From contig CAXNAD020000333.1 of assembly GCA_964200185.2 (NCBI GenBank), forward strand, positions 1 to 21,607: 21,607 nucleotides of DNA, given 5' to 3'. Origin of the DNA: Choristocarpus tenellus KU-1152. Lineage: Eukaryota > Phaeophyceae. The notes below the pieces were generated by a model, which was not told where the DNA came from, did no database searches, and was given only the letters and a program-made list of their open reading frames with translations. Below are positions 1-10,300 of the stretch, one piece after another (the stretch's first letter is position 1; each line of letters opens with the position of its first letter). The translations under genes were made by a program, and so were the position numbers.

Positions 1-91
1 GTGCACGACGATCAAACGAAATCATGGCTGCCCCCCACACACTGTACTACTACCACTCCCGGCATGGATTCCCATTCAAAAAGGGGCCCTT

Positions 92-137
92 AAAAAGTGC
101 CGCAACATTGACAAGAAAAAACATAGCGGCACTTTTT
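92..137. repeat. Perfect 12-bp inverted repeat (hairpin)
   Basis: aaaaagtgccgc at 92-103 pairs with gcggcacttttt at 126-137 across a 22-base A-rich loop. The rest of 1-1329 shows no gene I can support. Confidence 0.6.
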
Positions 138-1329
138 CCCGGTCAATTCTGGGTCAAACCCATCCTCCATAGTACGCTTCATCCTCAATTTTTGAAATCC
201 ACTGATGATGTCGTTATGATTGATTATGTTAAAATATTCCAAACACTCATCAAACGTCTTCTCTTTCTGGACTCCGCACCCATATCTCCAAACTAAGGTT
301 CTCTTTTCCCACATATTTTGTCTATGTGTGTGTTTTGCAATGAGGCCACGAACTGATGATGTGATCATCCCTTAATGGGAGAAAGTATTTCGTGAGGTGA
401 ACATTTATGATAATGCGTATCAGGTTGAAGCAAAAAAAAGAGGTTGGAATGCAGTGAGAGAGAAGCTAGGAGGTACAGTTGGAAAGCAGAGAGATTGATA
501 GCCAGCGAGGGAAGGAAGAGACTACCCAAGAAGGGAGGAGATGGGGGAAGGACGAGTCATCTCATGGAATTGATTCCCACCCACCCACCCCTCTTTAAAT
601 TTGTTGGCGTGTTCATGGCTGAGAAGGGAAGACTGGGGCAATCTACCTATATATACATACAATTGGTTGTAGTTGTTTTGGTGAAGGGCTTGGGGGCTTG
701 GGCAGGTTAATGTTCTGAAGAGGAAGGTAATCGAGTGGTAGTTGTTCTCCAAAGCATATGAAAGATGGGAGCAGCTTTGGTGAGGAAGTAGTCGAACTAT
801 TTGCAGGACCCCGGGTCTCTTGGGGCAACTGAAGCCCACATGTTGATGATCCAGTTTTGTCACCAAAGCAACAGTCTGTTCTCCACATCAACAAGCATAT
901 GACCAAACGGACACAGCCCTGCCTCGGCAGAGATGGTGGGTTTGAGTCCTATCATGGTTGTGCTTTAGAGCGTCCTTACTCATCACTTGGCAGTGATATT
1001 TTGTGTTTGGCCTAGGTGAACAGGGTTACATACCCGTAAAAACCTTGGTATAGCATCTATGTGCATTATTATGGACCATGATAACCCCCCCCGCCCCTCC
1101 TAAAGGTTAGCAAATGCCCCAAACCAGCGCAAAGGAGTTGGCACAAATAAGCGTACAGCAACATGAAAGCGTGAATAAACACTAATGCAAAGCGCACAAC
1201 AATACGACAAGGAGTATGATAATCTATTAAATTAAACATCTGAAACTCCTCCCAGTTTCCTGTAGCCAGCGCTCTTCAAAGCACTTTCTACACCCCTTGG
1301 GAAAAGTTCAATCCCAAAGTTGAGCGGTT

Positions 1330-1467
1330 CTACTCTGTGCCTTCTTCGTCTGACTTCAAAGCTGCGGCCTCTAACTCGGCATCCAGGTTCTCCTTCCCCA
1401 GTTCCTGCTCGAGGAGGTTTGTAGTTTCAATTTCTTCCCCCATCAGCCTGTTCACCACTGTGTTCAC
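1330..1467 (-). CDS. Exon 7: C-terminal helical tail and stop
   Basis: Open frame of 45 codons ending in TAG at 1332-1330: VNTVVNRLMGEEIETTNLLE, then a highly charged Glu/Lys tail ending SDEEGTE. The acceptor is a pyrimidine-rich CACTCTTTGGCTCAG at 1468, or ACACAG at 1458. The composition is coding-like and unlike the surrounding AT-rich DNA. Assignment to this gene rests on strand, phase agreement with exon 6, and the absence of any other gene between. It could instead be the last exon of a different gene, or another exon may lie between. No clear AATAAA signal was seen just downstream. Confidence 0.55.
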   Translation of the reverse strand: MNTVVNRLMGEEIETTNLLEQELGKENLDAELEAAALKSDEEGTE

Positions 1468-4400
1468 CTGAGCCAAAGAGTGGAGTGCATCAAAGGGGAA
1501 ATTAGAGCGCATCCAAAGGAATATAAAAAACTCGGATGGGGTTTATGGTGATAACCATGGTGATAACGCTAACCCTCAAAAGTGAGAACAAAAAGAAATG
1601 ATATCCATTAAAAAAATAAACTGGCGGGACAGTTGACAGCGGAAGACATTTTTCTGAAGATACCACCGTAGATCTGTATCAATTGTAGGGTTTTCCCCTT
1701 CACAGTCACTCAATATTGCAACATTGCTTCCTCCCTAACCCAAGAGTGAGGCTGTCAAAACAGTAATATCTCAACTTTTGAAAATATAATATGCTGGCAA
1801 CCTACCCCAAGTCAGCACCCAGCATCCTCGCTTCCCCCAGCTCTGAGTAATCTTCCTTTTCACTGGGAACAGTTGTGCTCCGTCGTCACAGCAAACATTT
1901 GTGTGCCTCCTTTGGAAGAGATGCCCCAATCCAACACTATCTTGCCCTTAATTTGGGTCCATCATTCCAAACACCCACTGCTCAGCAAACATCTAGAAAG
2001 GTCAGTGTGTCATCACATTTGATGACTGTCAATTTTGCTAAGACATAATAACGCATTTCCTTAGTCTTCTGTACTTGTCTCGACACAGAACACGATGTCT
2101 CGGGGTTATTACTGCTCAGTTGCTGTTGAACAGCTGCCTTGGGCATTGTGATCCATGTGTGATGAGTTAGTGCAGACACTTGGGGAATATGTTATTAGGT
2201 CTTAAGTGATGTTGGCAGTCATCAAATGCAATGGAACCAAGACCTTGCTGGATATTTTCTGAGCAGTGGGCTTTTCAGGGTGATGGACCCAAATCAAAGG
2301 CAGGATAGTTTGATCAGGACACCTCTTCCAAAGGAGGCACAGGAACAATTGCTGTAACGATGCAGCAACTGTTCCCAGTGAAAAGAAAGACTCCTCCCAG
2401 CTGGGGGAAGTGAGGATGCTAGGTGCTGAAATGGGGCAAACAGCCCTGTCAAGAAGGAGCATCAGCGCAGCTCCTTCTACACCTGGTGGTTGTAGATGGA
2501 TGCATCATCAAGACTTTGGCTGTTTGATTTCAAGTTTTTTAATTCCGTTTTGATTTGAGTGTGCAGTCACAATTCGGAGGAAACTTCAACACTGTAAGAC
2601 TTATCAGGATATATAGGTCTCTGAAGAGAATACGTTGTTTGTTTCGTTCTGAGCTCATATTCTTTGTTTGAGCATTAGGGAGCACACAATCCCAGTTTGG
2701 AACCTGTGACATAGTGTGAGAGTTGACTGAAGATAGAAGAGTAATCTGAGTCAGGGAGAGTGGGCGTAGTGTGGTAGGCATCTGGTTAGTGGCGCAGTCG
2801 ATTCACGCTACTATCTTCTGGAGACTCACAAAAGACGATGTGGCTCTAAGTATCTGGGGGGGGGGGATGGCGAGTGTCCATTTTGGACCATTTTTCCCAT
2901 GTCACAATTTTTGAGTGATTTGGTTGGATACGTCAGATGGATAATGTAAGTACACTTTTCCTGGTTTTGGTCCAAATGGACAACCTGGTGTAGACCCCCC
3001 ACCCCCCCCAGATACTTTGGGTCATTTGCTAGGATTATTTTGTTTGTTATGGTATAAGCAATGTAAGGTATTGTTGAGGACGCACAGGAGTGCTCGACAA
3101 TGTATTAGCGGACAGACGATTCATAGCTAAGTTATCCTACTTGTTCTAGTGACTTACATTTAGGGAAGAGTCAATCAAAGAAATTGAGAGGTAGGCAAGG
3201 TTGCATTCAAAGGATCCCGAGAATAGCAAAAAGGTGACATCTTGTACACTTGCAAGAAGAAAGAGCCTCGACTAAAATTCAGTCTAACTTTGTGTCTAGA
3301 AAGGGGGGATATCAACATTGTGTACACACTTATCTTGCACATGCAGCAAGGTAATAGGGTGAATTGCACAGGGCAAGAAAGATGACCTAGAATGCAAAAG
3401 GATCCAAACCTGCATACCTCTCAATTACTTCGGCCTTCAAGTACTAGGGAGGATTTGTTGATTGCAGGAGAAGCAACATGGTAGTGTCAAGAACCCACAG
3501 GAGGAAGTATCCGATAATGTTTCCACAGGAATGCACTAGGACACATAATCGACAGCAAAGTTATGCTAAAGGTTTCCAGTGACTTGCATAAGTTTATGTA
3601 CTAGAAAAACTTTGCAGGTCGTGGTAGTAGGAGCAATGGAAGATTGATAAGCTCATGATACTGAATTTCAAGGACCCACAGGAGGAAGTTCTCGATATCG
3701 TTTTTACGAAAATTGCAAGAGGACGGTAGATGGTACCCAGCAGAATTCCGAGGACCCCTGTAGATAGACCCAACCTCAATTGAGTGTTGAAATTGCTGGC
3801 AGGACTGCAATGGATTGGTGAGCCCACGATATATACTTCCAAGGACACTCCTTTGTATTGTCCGAGAGTAGAGGTACTATTCAATCAAACATTTTCCGTA
3901 GCTATTTAAGGACATAGTGGGGTGGAGTGTGTAGCAAGTGTTGGTAGCTAGTGCTCCTGATACACCGTAGACACCACTGATGGAGTTGGCAATCTATGTT
4001 TCACCCAATGATGGATGTACCGATACGTTGTGTTCGGATAGTTTTCTTTTTTATCTGGTAGACAATCATCCACTAGTTGCGTTCCTTAATATGATGGTAC
4101 ACAGTGTTTGCACAGCACGGGAGAGTGTTGTAGGTAGTGCTGCTGATGCACTGTAGGGATCACCGATAGAGTAGATGGCAGGAGGTAGAGCTAGTTACAT
4201 GTTTTTTTTTAAACGTCTTGGCATTTATCTACTTTGAATTTTCAAGTCATACACAAAAAAGTAGATAGTGACTTCCTTACGCATAATCCCACCATGTCAA
4301 GCCATAGTGCACACTGAATCAAACTAACGAGAGGCACCCGGAATTTCATTGTAAGGATGCTGACAACTATGTGCTAAATTCAGCTTTTTCTACAAATGTG

Positions 4401-7263
4401 CGCAGCATATTTTCTTATTTATTTTCTTATTTATTTTCTGACTTATAGTTTGTAATTGTAGATACTTGTGTCACTGTACACACTTTGTCATTGTAGACAC
4501 TTTGTCAATGATAGTGATGGGAAAAAATTAAACATAGATACCATCCCAAATTGCTGAGTTGTATAATTTAGTGTAACAGGCAATGCACAAAACAAAACCA
4601 ACAAGCTACGTGATCAAGATAGCTCTGAGACTGGAATAGATACCCTAGAGATTAGCCATAATATTGTGATTGGATTGTTCATAGAAATAGCATATCAAGA
4701 TAATACTATCTTAGACAACAATTCTGATGATTTGCTCACAAGTAACATTGCAGTATTGTGTCAAAGTAATCAAGAGGTAGGTAAGGTTGTGTTTTGAGGA
4801 TCCTGAGAAGTGGTTAGAAAAAGCTATTTTGTACAACTTGAGAAAGATCCTTTGATTAATTGAGGCGTTACTTTGTATGTTGAAAGGGGGAATATCAATT
4901 TTGCGTACACTTATCTTGCACATGCAGCAATGAAATAGGAGTGTATTGCACAGGTTAAGAAAGATGGCTTAGAATGCAAAAGGATCCAAACCTGCCCGCA
5001 TCTCAATTGCTTAGGCTCATTCTTGGAGTATTGCCATAGCAGCAGTGGAAGCATCAACAGCAGTTGGGTCAAATTGACCTTGTTAGTTGATTTGATCAAA
5101 GTTTGTATACTATGCCCTAGCCAGGAAATTATACCGATCCATTGTGTAAATCGTGAGGGTCAGGATAGCTGCTTGTAGGGATATTGTGAGGCATGTTTGT
5201 ACGCTCGGCGGTAGTTTTGGTGAGCTCAAGTTAACAAGAGGTGCCCAGGTTTTGGCTGATTTGCATTTGAAGTCTGTTCTTCAATCTCTTGCAATTCATC
5301 CATATTTCCAAGGATAAAGTTCTAAGTTTGGCTTGAGAGCGTTTGTTTCTGTAATGCTACATTGCCGCTAGCAAACACAGTAATTGGGGACAATAATATA
5401 ACATCCCTAACCCTAGAAACGGAAGAGGTGTTGGGAACTGAAACGTTTCACTAGAGTATGTTAGGGTTAGGGTTAGGGTTAGCGTATGTTGGATCAACTA
5501 AAAAAAAAAAGATGATGAATTTAATCAAATTGGACGTGAAGCATCGAGTGCCACAGGACAGACACTAGCACATAATAGGTTTCAATTATAATTCCTAATA
5601 TTATTTCGTTGGAAAAAGTGCAGGGATCGGATTGATACCATTCACAGCCCTACTGTTCTCAAGCTGTAGAGAAGCTGTTAGGAGGACTACTATGTCAACA
5701 GGTCAATGAAGATGGCTGGCCTTGCACTGAGAATGCAGCAATGGTGTAAACAGCCTGCATGATAACCCTACTTCAAATGGAAGGGGTTTCCTCAACTCGC
5801 AAGACATTAGGGTTAGGATCAAAGACCATTCAAAATTGGGGGCCCTTCCTGCCAATTATATTTCAGAGGAAATGTACTTCTATTTTGATACTACCAATAG
5901 TACAGAGATAATCTTGTGGATCACGCAGAAGGTTGGTCTAAAGGCATTCTGCTGTCGTGTTGGAGTCATGCCCGGATTGACGGTTTCAGGTACAACGTAC
6001 AAAAAAGAGGAACTCTTAGGGTTGGGAATGAAAAAAAGGGCTTCAAACCCAGCAAGCTATCCAACAAAACACTTAAGTACTCCATCATACTGATTTACTA
6101 TAACAAGAACAATGACAACCTAGCAATAGTACTAGCCTGTCACTACTATGACATCGAGTCAATGCCACAACCAAAAACCTTAGCCTAATTAACCCTAACC
6201 CTAACCCCTAAGGTTAGGGCAGTAGGGGTTAAAGTGATTCATAGGGTTTAGTGTTAGGGATAGAAGCAGAAAAGAAAAAAAAAGAATCAAGAACCAAAGC
6301 TAGAACAAAGGCTTTCATTCAAAGGCACCCACCTAGGCACACACTAATGTAGCTCGAATCCTCCATGTCCTCAGGCTTAGAGATGGTGCTCAGACAACAA
6401 AGTTCTATTCAGGCAGGTACTGCAAGGTTTAACCTAAGAATTCACACATCTTCATCTACCTGTCATAAGGATACAGCTACAGGTAGCAAGTGCCTAAGCC
6501 ATCGCCTCTTGCAACAAATTCATCAACACTTTTCATTCATCTGCCTCACCACCTGAGAGTTCAATCTACCAAAGTGCCACCCTATCTTAGGGGCCCTTCG
6601 TGAGTATTGAGCGGTTTTTCAAACATCCACCTGACACCCCATTCTCATGCCTGAAACACAGGTAACCCTAACTCTAACCTCATTAGAGATGGTGAACGTG
6701 GAAGAGAAGAAAATGGCTCGTTCACCTTACATACAGTGTAAAATCACACTTAAGAGTGCTATGATATGAATACAATTACATGTACCTAAAGGTACTCACC
6801 AGGACCCCAAACACCTAACGGCACTCCCCACTTCAGACTAAGACAGGATAGCCCCATCGTTACTAGGCCACATGAATAAGAACTAAACAATCACATTTTC
6901 AGTATATAGCCGCCAACTAAAACTCTAAGGATTGGTGAATATATGTACATAGAGGGAGGTGCACCATACAACTGCAAACACGTTACTTCTTGTGAGTGCT
7001 CTCTCCTCAGCACCAGTTTGAATTGCTTTGTGCGGTCGATGAAAAATATACCACCGGGAAGGCGTTTCTTGATATTTAGCAACGGGCGGTGTACAAAAGA
7101 TAGTATTAATAGACGCCAGTTCAATTTCACTGAGATTTTAGGGTATACCTCGTAATGGGAATTTGCCAAACCCCCACAAAAAATAACAAAAATCTGGCAC
7201 TATCACACTATGGCATTTTACATCCTGCCCCGCAAACTGTTCAAACTAGTGCTGACCCAAGAA

Positions 7264-7326
<63 letters not shown>

Positions 7327-10300
7327 TCTGTTGTAGTTGCAAGTAATACTATCATAATAATAGTGTACACTGAACATGAGTAAGGAAAAGAATGTATATA
7401 AATAGTCAAGTAATAGCTAACCCTAACCCTAACCCTAACCAAGTAATAGCGTATGACTGCACAAGCAAGCAACAGCAGAATCTGTTTGAGAAACACTGTA
7501 ATTTTCACATGCCACAGCATCATACCCCACCACCAACGTCCAATATCATAATTGGCAAAGATCAGAAAATTCCCAGATTAATCTGTGACCTGCCCAAAAA
7601 GAGGGCTCTATTTAAAACACAAGTATACATGCATGAAGACATTGCAAGGGTCATGAGCAAGGAGTCATACACAAGTAAAACAGTCCCCTACCAAAAAAAA
7701 CGCTTATCAACTCGGTTGTTGGTACCATGCGAAGGCGTCAGCCATTCCCCAAAGATACACTCTAATCTTACCATGTTAACAGAGCTTAATAATACACACT
7801 ACCTAAGTGACGCATGAAACATGCTACACACACCCACGTTGAAGAACATACTCTTAGCAAAAGGTTGTAGCAGGTCTACAATCTGTTCGCTCACCCGGTT
7901 AGCTTCCTCAATCCCAAGGAGTTCATAGTCTTCCTCTATCTCCCTAGCTATGATAAAGATCGGTTCAAGGTGTTTCACCAGCGCATACTCTTTCTCTTCA
8001 TGCCTGGTGAAGTGGAAACCCCCAGCAACATACATAATAACGAAAAAAAATGTAAGGGGTCAAAAAGAGTGGAGGGTTGGGTACATATTAGATCCTTCTT
8101 TCACATCATTTATTTTGTGCATCTACATACAAACATACAAATGGGATGCAAAATTCAAAACACACCTCTTCCTTTTCAATCAAGCAGCTCCTACCTCTTA
8201 CATACAAGTGGCCCAGGCCTTGTAACTTCAAAATTATAAACGCCTTCTATGCAAGAAAATTAAAAAATATATTCCTGTACATACAAATGTTAAACACATC
8301 AGCCAGAGTGTTACGGTCAAGCCTAACCCTAACCCTAACCCTAACCCTAACCCTCAATCGGACAAGATGGCAGTAGCCCCAATACACTAAACACAAGCAA
8401 GAGCCTTAGACCTTAGTGTTTGTGTAAGCAAGGATGTTGATTAATCATGACTGTTGGTGGATATGCATGTGATGAGGACTGTAACGGTCACGTAACTGTA
8501 ACAGTCATGTAACTGTAATGTTCATGTGACTGTAACGGTCATTTGACTGTAACGGTCATGTACCTGTAACGGTCATGTGACTGTAATGGTCATGTAACTA
8601 TAACAGTCATGTAACTGTAATGCCCATGTGACTGTAACAGTTAGGGTTAGGGAGGTTTGGTACTGGTAAAAAAGGTGGTAACTCCCTACAGAAAGATTCA
8701 TTTGCTAGAACAACGCAGTAGCAAATTACCTCTCATGTATACATAACATAACACAACATAACAAAACATAACATACTACATAATACTTGTAAATTTTTGA
8801 ATTTGGTGTAGGTAATGACACAAAACAACATTATACACACATGCTCAAGGTTAGATGTGCTAACCCTAACCCTAGTACGAAGTAGTACATGCACATAGAT
8901 TTATACATATATTTTCACACATAAGATAGCATAGAACAAACCCCCCATAGAATAAAAAGTCAGGGATAACACCAGGGCTCGGGACAGGGATAGGGTACTA
9001 CCAGTGCCAACCCAACAAGGTGACCCCTTCATGCTCCAAGTGTTGTGGACAGTAATACATATATACAGGGTTATGTTCAGGTTTGGGTTTGGGTTAGGGT
9101 TAGGTATAGGGATTAACTATTCCTAGTGTTGATCCAGTAAGGTGAACCCTTCAAGTCCCAAACCTTAGGGTTGACTGTATACACACATATACACATATAC
9201 ACATATACATATATACACACATACCCACATACTTCTGTACCCAAATAAATAGTGCTATCATTGGGTGACCCTAACCCAAGGGTTGTGTTTGGTGCTTGAT
9301 ACTCAGCACTACTAATATTAATCAGTAAATTGCTTCCTTGTACACACGACTGCCGTAAAATATGGTAAGCTTACACCTAATATCAACCCCAACCCTAACC
9401 CTAACCCTAACCCTAACCCTCTCACCAGTAGGAAGCAATCAGCTCAACACCGACATCATCAATATCGGTGGGGATGTTCTCCTCCACTTCTTCCATCTCA
9501 TCATCATCCTCATCTCCCTCAGGTTCACTGATGACCTATTCACAACAATGCCAATGAAATATACAAAACCAAAATGTAGTCGAATGTAGTCACGTCAGTT
9601 ACACTTTGACTACATCCCATGCTGTGTACTGTTATGCCACTTTACCCCCCTCTCCCTCAAGCTCACATCAACTACACGTAAAACTATGAAAGAGGCAAGG
9701 CAAGTTCGACGGACAGTCCATCAACTAATCCAAGAAGCTATCCATCCCCATCAACTACAATTGAGAGCCCACAGGCTGTATGTACCCCCAAAAGGTCAAC
9801 AGCTTCGTGCACAGTGATGCAGTGTTGCCTACTGAACAAATAACAACCCTAACCCTAACCCTAACCATGAACATGCAGAAAAAAGGACAGCTATTCGGGT
9901 ACACCGATTTACATCTCACACCATGTCAGTTAACTTCATCCTCCTTTCCCCAAGGCCTGCTGGTCACCTATACAAGACGCACACACAAGCTGGAGCAATA
10001 ATATCAGTATACATCCGCTTCAATACCATTTCACGTCATGTCAAGTCCTATCATATTATACATGTTACTTACCCTCCAATCCAAAACTCCTAACCCTAAA
10101 CCTAACCCTAACACAATGATCCCATCAAATGCCAAAAAAAAATAGCAATCATGATTAATTACATGTTCAGTAGAGAAACACAAACACCCGAATACAGCAC
10201 AGTCAAGATCCTTTGCAATGCTTGTGGCTAGAGGTTAGATAGAAAAAGGTGCATTGACAACACTAGCCCTAGTCCTAGCCCTAACCCCAACCAATTGGAG

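Larger units (their letters stand above)
1468..7837 (-). other. Intron 6 (about 6.4 kb), repeat-rich
   Basis: Provisional: the intron between the last two recognised exons. Its 5' part carries telomere-like tracts, the ATT microsatellite and a transposase-like fragment. Its 3' part carries tandem and dispersed repeats and a long palindrome. A short exon could be hidden here. Confidence 0.45.
8004..9425 (-). other. Intron 5 (about 1.4 kb)
   Basis: The donor GTGAG is followed immediately by about five TTAGGG units. It also holds TA/CA-rich sequence (9179-9231), a pentanucleotide ACATA-type repeat (8741-8782), the 17-bp minisatellite (8479-8640), and a tract of about five units (8321-8353). Confidence 0.7.

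Noticed and set aside
90-368. Minus-strand frame of 92 codons near the left edge
   Set aside because: It runs through the 12-bp hairpin and matches no family I know. A transposon remnant is possible.
7081-7096. aacgggcggtgtacaa, which resembles a conserved small-subunit rRNA segment
   Set aside because: The surrounding bases show no other rRNA conservation, so it is a chance match.
7218-7523. Frame encoding a long poly-isoleucine run (and a poly-tyrosine frame on the other strand)
   Set aside because: Direct translation of the ATT microsatellite.
7392-7817. Plus-strand open frame of 141 codons
   Set aside because: It begins inside a telomere-like tract, lies antisense in intron 6 just past exon 6, and shows no motif I recognise. 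A transposon remnant is possible but unsupported.
8479-8640. CRISPR array
   Set aside because: The 17-bp units are directly adjacent with no spacers, in a eukaryotic intron.
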